DNA from: Paracoccaceae bacterium
Lineage (GTDB): Bacteria > Pseudomonadota > Alphaproteobacteria > Rhodobacterales > Rhodobacteraceae
DNA length: 64,000 nt
Reading direction: 5' to 3'
Assembly: GCA_014872815.1 (NCBI GenBank)
Contig: WKFK01000006.1
Location: forward strand, 1 to 64,000
This document shows, piece by piece, positions 7,463 to 17,300 of the stretch. Position numbers and translations under genes: made by a program. Numbering within the stretch: the first letter of the stretch is position 1; each line of letters starts with the position of its first letter. Under the pieces are notes generated by a model. The model made no database searches and was not told where the DNA came from. It saw nothing but the letters and a program-made list of their open reading frames with translations.

Positions 7463-9073
7463 GTGAAACCTGCCTTTTTTCTCCCCATTTTACTTGCCAC
7501 CCTGCTCTCGAGCCCTCTCAGCGCCCAATCAGAGCACCCCAGCGACGCCGTCGCCCGCCCCGACATGGCAGAAATCGAACAGGCCTGGCAGCGCGGGGAT
7601 TACATCTTTGTGCGCAAAGGGCTCATGCAACACGCTGAGGACACCGGCACGGCGCTGGCGCAGTTCCGGTATGGCCGGGTGCTTCTGGAAGGCCGGGGCG
7701 GACCGCGTGACGTAGACGCGGCCATCACCTGGCTGCAAAAGGCCGCTGATCAAAACCATGTCGAGGCCATGACCTTACTGGCACGGGTGTATCTCAGCGA
7801 GGGCTTCACAGATCAGGACGCCCCGCCTGAGGCCACCCGCGATCCGGACGTGGCGGTCAAACTGCTCAAACGCGCCGCGCCGTTGGGGGGCAAAGACGCA
7901 CAATATTACCTCGGCCAGCTCTCTCTGGCAGGTAGCGGGATGGCACAAGACCCGGAGGCCGCCTTTACGTGGTTTCTGGCCGCCGCGCGACAGGATCATG
8001 TCGCCGCACAATATGAGCTCAGCCGGATGTATTCTCGCGGCATTGGTACGGTGCCAAACGCTCAAGAAGCCCTGCATTGGTTGACGCAGGCGGCGGAGAA
8101 CGGCCATGTGCGAGCGCAGTATTTCCGCGCCCGCGCTCTGGAAACAGGCAACGGTATTGCGCAAAACATCCCTCAGGCCGCCGAATGGTACCGCCGCGCC
8201 GCCGAAGGCGGGCTGCCCATTGCACAACGCGATCTGGGTCGGCTCTACTTGGCGGGCACCGGCGTGCCGCAAAACACCGAGGAAGGGCTGCGCTGGCTGC
8301 AAGCTGCGGCCAAAGCCGGCGACAGCGGCGCCATGTCCAATCTGGGCCGCGCCTATGCCATCGGGGAAGGCGTGGCACAGGACGATACCAAAGCCGCCGA
8401 ATGGTACGGGCGCGCCGTGCAATTCGGGCTCGGGCGCGCCATGATTGCGCTGGCCGCGCTGCATGAGACCGGGCGCGGCGTGGCACAGGACATGGATCAG
8501 GCGGTGGCGCTGTATCGCAAGGCCCTGGAGACCGTGGACGGTCGTCGTGCCGCCATCCGGCTTGGACAATTGGCCGCCGAAGGCGCACTGGACGGCCGGG
8601 TCGCACCGCAAACCGCCACGCCTTGGGCGCTGGTCGCGGCCAGTGAGGGAGACACCGCCGCCATGGGCTGGCTGGAAACGCAGGCCGCCGAAGGCGCCCG
8701 CGCCGCCCAAGCCGGGCTGGCCGAAATTTATCTGGGTGCGGACAGTCAGACTGAAAAAGGCGCGGCCTTTCTGGCGCAGGCCGCCCAAAATGGCGATGCG
8801 GCCGCCCAGCTACGGCTGGGGCAGATGCACATGACCGGTGACCATGTGGCGCTGGATTATGTCGCCGCACACAAATGGTTCAACATCGCCGCCACCCTGG
8901 GCCGAAGCGAGGCCCGGGAGTTACGCGCGACCGCTGGGGCCCTGATGACCCCCGACCAACTGGCCGAGGCGCAGGCCGCTGCCCGCCAATGGTTTGCCTC
9001 AGAAGAGCCCCAAGCGCCGCAGACCCGCCAAACCATCCGCGCCCTCCCTGCCGATGAGACCCGCAGCGAATGA
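7463..9073 (+). CDS. Exported Sel1-repeat protein, larger copy
   Basis: A 536-residue protein with an N-terminal signal peptide (about residues 1-21, ending PLSAQ) and about ten Sel1-like repeats of roughly 36 residues. The repeats show the spacing A-x-x-x-LG-x-x-Y-x-x-G-x-GV-x-x-D-x-x-x-A-x-x-W. The start is a GTG, with the signal peptide starting immediately. Sel1 repeats are alpha-solenoid scaffolds for protein-protein contacts, often in envelope complexes. It lies 78 bp after gspO and overlaps the next Sel1 gene by 4 bp, so the two form an operon. A role in assembly or surveillance of the secretion system is inferred only from location. Confidence 0.85.
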   Translation: MKPAFFLPILLATLLSSPLSAQSEHPSDAVARPDMAEIEQAWQRGDYIFVRKGLMQHAEDTGTALAQFRYGRVLLEGRGGPRDVDAAITWLQKAADQNHVEAMTLLARVYLSEGFTDQDAPPEATRDPDVAVKLLKRAAPLGGKDAQYYLGQLSLAGSGMAQDPEAAFTWFLAAARQDHVAAQYELSRMYSRGIGTVPNAQEALHWLTQAAENGHVRAQYFRARALETGNGIAQNIPQAAEWYRRAAEGGLPIAQRDLGRLYLAGTGVPQNTEEGLRWLQAAAKAGDSGAMSNLGRAYAIGEGVAQDDTKAAEWYGRAVQFGLGRAMIALAALHETGRGVAQDMDQAVALYRKALETVDGRRAAIRLGQLAAEGALDGRVAPQTATPWALVAASEGDTAAMGWLETQAAEGARAAQAGLAEIYLGADSQTEKGAAFLAQAAQNGDAAAQLRLGQMHMTGDHVALDYVAAHKWFNIAATLGRSEARELRATAGALMTPDQLAEAQAAARQWFASEEPQAPQTRQTIRALPADETRSE

Positions 9074-10236
9074 AACACCTTCTCTCTCTCTGCAGCGCTC
9101 TCTTTCTGGTGGCAGCCCCTGCTGGGGCACAAACAGACCCTGATCCAGCCCAACTTATCGCCCAAGCCGAGGCCGGCAATGTCACCGCGCAAACCGATCT
9201 GGCCTTCCTCTACCATGAGGGGGGCGCCGTGCTGCAAAACTTCGCCACCGCTGCTGCCTGGGCACAAAAGGCGGCGGAGGCCGGCGATGCCCGCGCGCAA
9301 AACCTGCTCGGACAGTATTTCCACACCGGCCTAGGCGGCATGCAAGACGCGGCGCAGGCCCGCCACTGGCTCCAGGCGGCGGCCAACACCGGCGCACCGC
9401 AATTCCTGTTTGATTACGCCACCGTGCTGGAACAGAGCCCACCCCATCTGGAAGAAGCCGTGGCCACCTATCAACGCGCGGTGGACGCGGGCCACCTGGA
9501 GGCCGCTGTGAGCCTGGGCGTCCTCTATCAGGAAGGCCGCGGCGTGGCGGTGGATTACGACCAGGCGCGCGCCCTCTATGAAAGCGCCGCCACACAAAAC
9601 CACGCCCGCGCCCTCAATAATTTGGGCCTGCTTTATGTGCGCGGTCATGGGGTGGATCAGGATTATGAAAAAGCCGCCGCGCTGTTTGCGGCCGCTGCCG
9701 ATCAGGGGCTGGATCAAGCCCTGACCAATCTCGGCGTGATGTATGAAAACGGCTTTGGCGTAGCCCTGGACGAAGAGCGGGCCGCGACACTCTATCGACA
9801 GGGCGGACAGGCGGCCAAGGCCCCAGCCCTGCACTATGATGACCGGCTGGCCCCGCCCGTGACCGACCCGGCTGGCCGCGCGGCCCTGCGCCGCGCTGCC
9901 GACGCCGGAGATCCGGTCGCAGGCTTTCAACTCGCCTGGCTGCTGGCCGAGGACCCGGCCAGCGATGCCGCAGATCTGTCGCGCGCCGCGCGCCTGTTTT
10001 ATGCCGCCGCCCAAAATGGGCATGCCACCTCGATGGTCAATCTCGCACTGCTCTATTTTGAGGGCCGCGGCGTGCCTCAGGATTACGCCCTGGGACAGAT
10101 GTGGCTGATCCTCGCCGGGGCGGCGCAACACCCCGACGCCCCAACCCTCAGCCGCCAATTTGCCGCCCGGCTTACCCCCGGGCAGATGGCCGACGCCCAG
10201 CAGATGGCCCAGCACCAGCAAAGCGCGCGCCGCTGA
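9070..10236 (+). CDS. Exported Sel1-repeat protein, smaller copy
   Basis: A 388-residue protein with a signal peptide at residues 1-20 (ending AGAQ) and about eight Sel1-like repeats, including LGVLYQEGRGVAVDYDQARA and LGLLYVRGHGVDQDYEKA. Its ATG overlaps the stop of the preceding Sel1 gene (ATGA), so the pair is co-translated and probably arose by duplication and divergence. It would be periplasmic. The last repeat has the degenerate terminal pattern MWLILAGAAQHP also seen in the partner (KWFNIAATLG). The specific function is unknown; scaffold function is known for the family. Confidence 0.84.
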   Translation: MKHLLSLCSALFLVAAPAGAQTDPDPAQLIAQAEAGNVTAQTDLAFLYHEGGAVLQNFATAAAWAQKAAEAGDARAQNLLGQYFHTGLGGMQDAAQARHWLQAAANTGAPQFLFDYATVLEQSPPHLEEAVATYQRAVDAGHLEAAVSLGVLYQEGRGVAVDYDQARALYESAATQNHARALNNLGLLYVRGHGVDQDYEKAAALFAAAADQGLDQALTNLGVMYENGFGVALDEERAATLYRQGGQAAKAPALHYDDRLAPPVTDPAGRAALRRAADAGDPVAGFQLAWLLAEDPASDAADLSRAARLFYAAAQNGHATSMVNLALLYFEGRGVPQDYALGQMWLILAGAAQHPDAPTLSRQFAARLTPGQMADAQQMAQHQQSARR

Positions 10237-10328
10237 AACACGCAAAGAGTGAAAAATCTGGCCGGACCGTCAAAGATTCCCTTAAGATTGCTGTCATCCT
10301 GTGGTAAGGTTTCCCCTAGGTTTGGGCG

Positions 10329-10360
10329 CAGGAGGAAGTCTCCTGTGGCTTTTGCATTTT
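10329..10360 (+). terminator. Possible weak terminator after the Sel1 operon
   Basis: A 6-bp stem CAGGAG/CTCCTG with a 5-base loop (10329-10345) is followed by the T-rich stretch TGGCTTTTGCATTTT. A second small hairpin, GACCT/AGGTC, follows at about 10363-10379. The surrounding 167-bp gap between the Sel1 pair and the next small gene holds no ORF. The stem is short, so termination is possible rather than established. Confidence 0.35.
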
Positions 10361-10403
10361 AAGACCTTCCCTTAGGTCATTTAATATATTTGGGGAGCAC
10401 AAT

Positions 10404-10820
10404 TTGACTCGTATGAGATTGGCAGCATTGAGTATACTTCTCGCGGTCAGCACGGCCACAGGCGCCGCAGCCGCAGAACCGGTGGAGCAGCACAACTCAA
10501 ACGCCTTCTGGTTTGAAAACTGGCGTGACCTCAGCAACGCCACGCTGATAGTCGCCTCCCCCAATGGTCAGATCACCGAAGTTTTTGCGGCCTCTGGGAC
10601 ACCCGTCTTTCAGCTTTCTGGAGAACGCGTTGTCGACGGCGTCTACCGTTACGAACTCAGCGCCGCCACCAATGAGCAGACCACTATCGTCAACCCCGTC
10701 GACAATGGCCGGGGCGACAACCAGCGCGACACCCGCGCCAAGCCGTTTTACACCGCAGGATATTTCACCGTATCCCGCGGCGTGATCATCACCCCAGAAG
10801 AGATCAGCGAAGACAACTGA
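10404..10820 (+). CDS. Small exported protein of unknown function
   Basis: About 138 residues. The first 23 form a signal peptide (LAALSILLAVSTATGAAAA). The mature part of about 115 residues looks beta-rich and contains NAFWFENWRDLSNATLIVASP and a phosphate-loop-free C-terminal half. I recognise no family. A GGGGAG ribosome-binding site sits 7 bp before a TTG at 10404, so that is the preferred start; an ATG follows at 10413. It lies 58 bp ahead of the tail-fibre-like gene and probably shares its transcript. A periplasmic or surface partner of that protein is a guess from location. Confidence 0.68.
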   Translation: MTRMRLAALSILLAVSTATGAAAAEPVEQHNSNAFWFENWRDLSNATLIVASPNGQITEVFAASGTPVFQLSGERVVDGVYRYELSAATNEQTTIVNPVDNGRGDNQRDTRAKPFYTAGYFTVSRGVIITPEEISEDN

Positions 10821-10878
10821 TCCTTCCCAATAAGATCGGGGCCGCCCGACAGACATGGACCAATAAGGAGACACCCAC

Positions 10879-11985
10879 ATGGCACTTTCCCCGACCCGCC
10901 TGCTTCTCGCCAGCGCCTGCTTCACGGCCTTGGCCTTTGGCACGGCCCACGCAGATCAAGTCATTCTGGACGATCTGATCGTCGATGGCTCTGCTTGTAT
11001 TGGCTTTGACTGTGTGAATGGCGAAAGCTTTGGCTTTGACACCATCCGCATCAAGGAAAACAACCTGCGCATCAAAGCTCAGGACACCTCCAGTTCGGCC
11101 TCCTTCCCGAGCAATGACTGGCAAATCACCTTCAACGAAACCTCCAATGGCGGCGCCAACAAATTCTCGATTGACGACATCGATGGCGGCCGCACACCGT
11201 TTACCATCGAAGCCGGCGCGCCAAGCCATTCACTCTATGTCGATGATGGCGGCCGCATTGGTCTGGGCACCTCGACCCCAACCGTAGAGGTGCACGTCAA
11301 AGACGGCGACAGCCCCACCCTGCGCCTGGAACAGGACGGCTCTTCAGGCTTCTCCACCCAGACTTGGGATCTGGCGGGCAACGAGACCAACTTCTTCGTG
11401 CGCGATGTGAGCAATGGCTCGCTCCTGCCGTTCAGGATCATTCCAAGCGCACCCACCAACTCGCTTTATGTCGCTGCGGATGGGGATATTGGTATGGGAA
11501 CGGCAAATCCGTCAAACCAACTGCACATCCAGCGCAGCTCGGGCAATGTCGGCATCTTTTTGGAATCCCTCGCCAGCAACGATCAGGTCCGCCTGTCTCT
11601 GAACGAAGGCAGCGACGAATTTCGCATTGTCTTCCCCCAAGGCGGCGGTCAGGTCTTTGATCTAACCGACACAGGGGATCTCACCATCACCGGTGGTTTG
11701 GTGACCGGCACTGCCGGATCCTGTAATGTGGGAACGCCCTGCGATGCGGTCTTTGACCCAGAGGTTTATACCATACCGTCGATCGAGGATCATGCAGCGC
11801 AAATGTGGGCCAACAAACACCTGCCTGCAGTCGGGCCTACGCTCCCCGGTCAACCCGTCGACATGACGAAAAAGGTTCTCACAATGCTTAATGAGTTGGA
11901 GCATGCTCATATCTACATCGAGCAGCTTCATACCCGCTTGAGCGCGTTGGAAGCGCTGTCTGAGGAACCATCCATCGTCCAATAA
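10879..11985 (+). CDS. Exported tail-fibre-like surface protein with chaperone-like C-terminal region
   Basis: A 368-residue protein with a signal peptide at residues 1-25 (ending AHAD) and a good ribosome-binding site (AAGGAG). The middle is beta-rich with repeats IGLGTSTPTVEVHV and IGMGTANPSNQLHI. This GIGT-x-x-P-x-x-x-LHV pattern is known from phage tail fibres and bacterial surface proteins. The C-terminal 80 residues contain YTIPSIEDHAAQMW, NKHLPAVGP and MLNELEHAHIYIEQLH, and resemble the region around trimeric tail-spike intramolecular chaperones. It probably forms an elongated trimeric adhesin. Export through the nearby T2SS is possible but inferred. A DUF2793 protein at 41.2-42.3 kb carries the same GIGT pattern. 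Confidence 0.75.
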   Translation: MALSPTRLLLASACFTALAFGTAHADQVILDDLIVDGSACIGFDCVNGESFGFDTIRIKENNLRIKAQDTSSSASFPSNDWQITFNETSNGGANKFSIDDIDGGRTPFTIEAGAPSHSLYVDDGGRIGLGTSTPTVEVHVKDGDSPTLRLEQDGSSGFSTQTWDLAGNETNFFVRDVSNGSLLPFRIIPSAPTNSLYVAADGDIGMGTANPSNQLHIQRSSGNVGIFLESLASNDQVRLSLNEGSDEFRIVFPQGGGQVFDLTDTGDLTITGGLVTGTAGSCNVGTPCDAVFDPEVYTIPSIEDHAAQMWANKHLPAVGPTLPGQPVDMTKKVLTMLNELEHAHIYIEQLHTRLSALEALSEEPSIVQ

Positions 11986-12063
11986 TCTGGGGTTTTAGGT
12001 TCACAAATACCCCCGGGCGCTGGCTGCAAAAATTGCTACCAGCGCCTCTTTTACGGCCACAGC

Positions 12064-12696
12064 ATGATTTCTGAACAACATCGCTTCATTTACCTTCATG
12101 CCCCCAAAACCGGAGGCAACGCGACCCAAGCCGCCTTGTTGCCATATAGCAGCGATCAAAAAACCATTGGGACACAACAGGACGGAATCGAGCGTTTCGG
12201 TGTTGTTGGAGACATTACGCCACGCAAACACGCAACGCTGGCGGACTATGCTGAGCGGCTCGGCCCTCGTCTAAAGACCTTTCATATCGCCATAACGCTC
12301 CGCCACCCGTTCAGTCGTGCGCTATCTCACTATTTCACCCCACGCCACTGGCAGGGGAAAACGGTGCATTTTGACCGGGACGGCTTCATTGAAAGCATGA
12401 GGAAAATGGTTCCCTTGGTCGATTTTCTCCGCCTCGGCGACGATATCATCCTCCCTCAAACTCTTATGCGTTTTGACCATCTATCCGAGGATTTTTTAAA
12501 GTTTTGCAACAGAGTGGGGCTTCCCGAAACCAACAAGCCCCTAAGACACCTCAACAGGTCCGTAGCCGCGCGCGAAATGCATATGCAGATCCTAGCCGAT
12601 TCCAGACTGCGCAAAATGGCCGATATGATTTTTGCAGATGATATTGCTTTTCTGGAACGCACGCCCGAAGGTCGAGATGTCCTCAGCCGCGGCTAA
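12064..12696 (+). CDS. Sulfotransferase-family protein (1)
   Basis: A 210-residue protein of the P-loop sulfotransferase superfamily, which moves sulfate from PAPS to hydroxyls of sugars or other acceptors. The 5'-phosphosulfate loop is HAPKTGGNATQAA at residues 12-24, and the 3'-phosphate-binding segment is IAITLRHPFSRALSHYF near residues 77-93. It is short compared with eukaryotic enzymes but normal for bacterial Sulfotransfer_2-like proteins. It is first of three consecutive small sulfotransferase genes and lies downstream of the tail-fibre-like gene. The acceptor is unknown; a plasmid-encoded surface glycan is the likeliest target. It is lower in GC than the T2SS region, which suggests separate acquisition. 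Confidence 0.8.
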   Translation: MISEQHRFIYLHAPKTGGNATQAALLPYSSDQKTIGTQQDGIERFGVVGDITPRKHATLADYAERLGPRLKTFHIAITLRHPFSRALSHYFTPRHWQGKTVHFDRDGFIESMRKMVPLVDFLRLGDDIILPQTLMRFDHLSEDFLKFCNRVGLPETNKPLRHLNRSVAAREMHMQILADSRLRKMADMIFADDIAFLERTPEGRDVLSRG

Positions 12697-12755
12697 GCAG
12701 AACATTTTCGACAAACACCAAAAACAGGTGCGCCTCCTTCCCCAAAGAAAATCAC

Positions 12756-13403
12756 ATGGCAATCATCAGCTTCCGACATAACTTCATATTTTTCAAAACC
12801 ACAAAAACGGCAGGAACCAGTATTGAGGTCGATCTGAGCAGGCATGTCGAAGACTCTGCGATTGTTACGCCGATCACGCCACCTCTGCAAAATCACCAGC
12901 CGCGCAACTACCTCGATACAGACGGTCAGCTACGCTTTTACAATCACATGCCCGCGAGCAAAATCTGCCACCTGATCGGTCGGCACCGCTTTGACAACAT
13001 GTTCAAATTTTGCGTCGAGCGGGAACCTGTCGCAAAATGCATCAGCCATTTTCACATGTATGCCAATTCCGATCTTCACAATCAAAATGGGAAGTTTCCC
13101 ACATCATGGGATGAATATTGCGAAATCGGGCGTTTTCCGATTGATCTCGCTAGATACACTGAGCAACGCAATGGCAGGCCGGAACTGATGGTAAATCGTA
13201 TCATAAGGTACGAGCACCTGGCCGAAGAATTACCCACAGTCCTAGCGCCCCTTGGCATCCCTGATTTTGCGCTTATTAGCCGTGCAAAATCAGAATACTC
13301 TCGCCAGGTTAGGATCACGCCAGAGAAGGTCACATCGCGCCAACGCGATATCATATACGAAGCATTCAGCGAAACACTCAGCGTCACCAAAATGTCTTGG
13401 TAA
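12756..13403 (+). CDS. Sulfotransferase-family protein (2)
   Basis: A 215-residue sulfotransferase-like protein. The nucleotide loop reads FFKTTKTAGTSIEVDL at residues 12-27, with Lys in the expected position. The second motif is FKFCVEREPVAKCISHFHMY near residue 85. It follows the previous sulfotransferase by 59 bp in the same direction. The loop is of the KTTKTAGTSIE subtype, common in marine alphaproteobacterial sulfotransferases near polysaccharide genes. The acceptor cannot be read from the sequence. Confidence 0.8.
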   Translation: MAIISFRHNFIFFKTTKTAGTSIEVDLSRHVEDSAIVTPITPPLQNHQPRNYLDTDGQLRFYNHMPASKICHLIGRHRFDNMFKFCVEREPVAKCISHFHMYANSDLHNQNGKFPTSWDEYCEIGRFPIDLARYTEQRNGRPELMVNRIIRYEHLAEELPTVLAPLGIPDFALISRAKSEYSRQVRITPEKVTSRQRDIIYEAFSETLSVTKMSW

Positions 13404-13519
13404 GTGAGGGTGACGGTGGCCCACGCGCCCCTCACCAGCAATTCAATTCGTACTTTCAACGATCCAATGCGGATATCCGCGGGCGGCCACACGGGACATA
13501 CGGCAAAAGGCAAAATATC

Positions 13520-14230
13520 ATGCGCACATACGATCCGGACCAGCCCCTGATCTTTATCCATGTCCCCAAAACCGCAGGTCAATCCGTGTATACCATTTTT
13601 CATTCTTGGTTTCCGGACACGATACACAGGCACTATTACAGCAGCACATTGAACCGCCCGCCATCGCGCCTCGACCTGCGTCAACCATCCGGCTCAAACC
13701 CGCCCCTAATCTTTGGGCATTTCAACCGAGACCGCGGCTTCGGCATAGAGCAATATTACCCTGAAGTTTCCCAATTCGTCTCGATTTTGCGCGACCCTTT
13801 CGAGATGCACCTGTCCCGATATTTCTATGTCCGTAGATGGTCTGCGGAACGGCGCCGAAATTCAGATATCCAGGACCGTAGCCTGACGGATCACCTCCAA
13901 AATTCCGAACTCAAAATGCTTGTACATTTTCCACGCGAAGTGACCCGAGACAATTACCGCGACATCATCGAAGAATTCTTTGTTGATATTGGCTGTGTCG
14001 AAACCCTGGGGCCATCCCTGAAGCGGATCGGACAACGGCTGGGAAAGCCAGTAGAAAAAATGCGATTGCCCAAAAAAAATGTGACCCCGCGCGATCTCCC
14101 TATTCCTGACGGGGCCTATGACGATTTCCGCACCCGCTGGCCTTTGGAGTTTGACATCTATGACTACGTCCGAAGCCTCTCCCCCGCATCGCACGAGACC
14201 ACAAAGCCCAGCCAAGTGTTTGAGGGCTGA
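13520..14230 (+). CDS. Sulfotransferase-family protein (3)
   Basis: A 236-residue sulfotransferase-like protein starting at the ATG at 13520, which is preceded by AAAAGG; a longer frame opens at 13397 but its first 41 residues look non-coding. Motifs are FIHVPKTAGQSVYTIF at residues 11-26 and FVSILRDPFEMHLSRYFYV near residues 85-105, the PAPS 5' and 3' phosphate-binding elements. It ends 75 bp before the permease-propeller fusion gene. As the third of three unlike sulfotransferases it suggests sulfation at several positions rather than gene amplification, since the three share little beyond motifs. Confidence 0.8.
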   Translation: MRTYDPDQPLIFIHVPKTAGQSVYTIFHSWFPDTIHRHYYSSTLNRPPSRLDLRQPSGSNPPLIFGHFNRDRGFGIEQYYPEVSQFVSILRDPFEMHLSRYFYVRRWSAERRRNSDIQDRSLTDHLQNSELKMLVHFPREVTRDNYRDIIEEFFVDIGCVETLGPSLKRIGQRLGKPVEKMRLPKKNVTPRDLPIPDGAYDDFRTRWPLEFDIYDYVRSLSPASHETTKPSQVFEG

Positions 14231-14305
14231 CAAACCGCTGTTGAAAGTGTCTTCTCACAACCAGGCCAACTCAGGCGGCATCTCGCAAAAAAGGGCGCGC
14301 ACGCA

Positions 14306-17300
14306 ATGACCCTCATCGCACAGCGATATGAAAAACGCTTCCTCCTCTCCGCGCTGATCATCGTGGTGCTGGCCACTCTGTTCTGGACCGGTTCACGGTA
14401 TCCGGCGCTGGATGAAAAGGCGATGATGTCAGGCGCCATTCAGCTTGAGGACAGCCTGTCCTTTGAGGCCAAATTCCCGCTCACCGAGGAGATGGGCTTT
14501 GCTGAAAAAGTCTTCTGGTCAACGCTCAACTGGATCAACACCAACAAGAAGGGCATGACCTTTGGTGTGCTCTTTGCAGCCGCCTTCCTGACGGCCGCCG
14601 CCTACCTCAAACAGCGCAGTTTCAAAGGCGGCTTTGCCAATGCCGCGCTTGGCATGGCGATCGGCACGCCCCTGGGGGTCTGTGTGAACTGCGCCGCGCC
14701 GATTGCGCGCGGCATGTATGCGGCGGGCATGCGCGCGGAAACCACGCTCTCGGCCATGATTGCCTCGCCCACGCTCAACATCATTGTGTTGACCATGCTG
14801 GTCTCACTGATGCCGCTCTATATGGTGGTGATCAAAATTGGCCTGTCGCTAATGATGATCCTCATCATTGTGCCACTGATCTGCCGCGCGTTGCCGGAGA
14901 CGGAAGTTGCGCCGGAAGTGCCCGCGCCCCAGCCGTGGGGCGCCGAAGAGCTGGGCCACAGGGCACAGGCCGAGCCGCTGCTGAGCGCCGTTGTGGCCGT
15001 GCTCCAAAGCTACGCCAAAAATCTCTGGTTCATCATCAAGATGACCGTGCCGCTGATGCTGCTGGCCGGATTTTTGGGTGCACTGGTGGCCACGGCACTG
15101 CCCCAGGACCTGATCCTGGGCCTGCCCTGGTCGGTCTGGGCGCTGCTCGCCATCGCGGTGGTGGGCACCTTCCTGCCCGTCCCCATTGCCTTTGATGTGG
15201 TGATGGCCGGGGCGCTCTTGGGGCTGGGTCTGGCGCATGGCTATGTCATGGCGCTTTTGTTCACGTTGGGCACGTTTAGTGTCTATTCTTTCCTGATTGT
15301 CGCCGGCACGTTGAGCCTGCGCGCGGGCTGGATGATGGCAGTGTCTGTCATGATACTGGGCGCGATTGGCGGCTGGGGTGCAGAACGCTATCACCAGTGG
15401 CAAAGCGACCGGGCGCTGGAACTCCTGCTCTCCGGTCCCGTCACCTCCGCGCCCCTCGCCCCGCTCTGGGGCGCGGCACAAGCGGCCACACCCGAAAATC
15501 TCACCGTGACAGCCACCCCTCTGCTCCCGCCTTCCCCGCCCTCGGCCCTGCCGTTCACCCAGCAAGAAGCCAGCCAGATTGGCCTCGACAAACCACTGGA
15601 ATTTGGCATGCGCGATATGTGGCCGCCGTTCTGGGAAGGCCGCTCGCTGAGTGCCGGAGACATCGACCGGGACGGGGATCTGGATCTCGCCATCGCCTCC
15701 ACCGAAGTCGGCCTCTATCTTTATGACAACGACGGTAGCGGGCAGTTCACGCGCCGCGCCTTAATCGCCCCCCTGCCCAGTCCGCACATTTTCAACGCCG
15801 CGCTGGTGGATATGGACAATGACGGCTGGTCCGATCTGATCCTGGCCACCTATTTGGACGGCCTTTGGTATTGGCGCAATATACAGGGCAACTTTGGGGC
15901 AGAGCCCCCCCAGCGACTGCCCAACCGTCCCGACGCGCCGTTGGCCATGGCGCTGAGTTTTGCCGATGCGGATCGCAATGGGTATCTCGACATCGCAGTG
16001 GGCAATTGGGCCGCAGGCTGGTACCGCCGCATCCCCGGCGAAGAAAGCCGCAACCGCATCCTGTGGACGGATGCCGGGACGCCCGGCGCGCGCCAGACGG
16101 ACCTGCCTGGCATTCCGGGCGAAACACTCTCACTGCTGTTTAGTGACATTGACCACAACGGCACCGCCGATCTGCTGGTGGGCAACGACTTTGACATCCC
16201 CGATTACATCTATCTCGGCGATGGCGCGGGAGGCTTTGCCATGCTCGATCACGCCAGCGGTGCCCTTCCGCACACCACCACGACCACCATGGCGCTCAAG
16301 ACCGGCGATCTGACCGGTGACGGGCGCGCCGAGCTCTATTTTGCTCAGATCGCAGGGCGCTCTTCCGGTGTCTCAGAGACGCTCAAGATGCAGGATCTGG
16401 CGCTTTACTGTGACGCCATTGAGGATCCGCAGGCCAAAGCCACCTGTCAGCGCAACATGGCAATCAAACGCTGGTACCGCGCTGGCAACAATTTTGATCC
16501 GACCTATGCCAGTCGCTGTCAGGAGATGACCGGGCAAGATCAGGCCGAATGCAAAGCCATGCTGGTCAAAGATCTGGCAATTCAGCGCGAAGACGCCAAA
16601 ATTTGCGCCCTGATCCCGGCCACCCAACCGGTGCCGCGCGCCTATTGTGATCTGCATTTTTGGCCCACACGCCAGCCTTCGGCTGAGGAAATCGCCCTGA
16701 CCCACCCCCAGATCCTGCGCTCAAACGTGCTGCTGGCGCGTAGTGACACCGCCGCGCTCTCCTATGCGGATGAGGCCGAGGTGCGCGGTCTGGATGTGGG
16801 CGGCTGGAGCTGGGACACCAAACTGCGCGATGTGGACCTGGATGGCGATCTGGACGTCTACATCGTCAACGGCACCTGGGTGCCCAATGAGGTCTCCCCC
16901 TCCAATCTGTTTTTCCTCAACGACGGCAGCGGACAGTTCACCGAAGCCTCCGGCCCGTTTGGGCTGGAAGATTATTTGATGACCGCGTCGGCGATTGCCG
17001 CCGATCTGGATGGAGACGGCGATGAGGACTTTGTCACCCACCCGGTGAACGGCCCGCTCATGATGTTTCACAACAATGCCCAAGCCAATCGGCTGGTGGT
17101 CGAGCTGGAGGATACGCGCGGCAACCGCGCCGGGATTGGCGCCACCTTGGTGCTGACCACAACGGATGGGCGCAAATTGCAGCGGGAGTTGCAACTCGGC
17201 GGGGGGTTCATGTCCTTTGATGCGCCCACCATCACCTTTGGCCTAGGCGCCGAGACCACTGCAGGGCCGCTGGCCATCCGTTGGGCCGATGGAGAAGACA

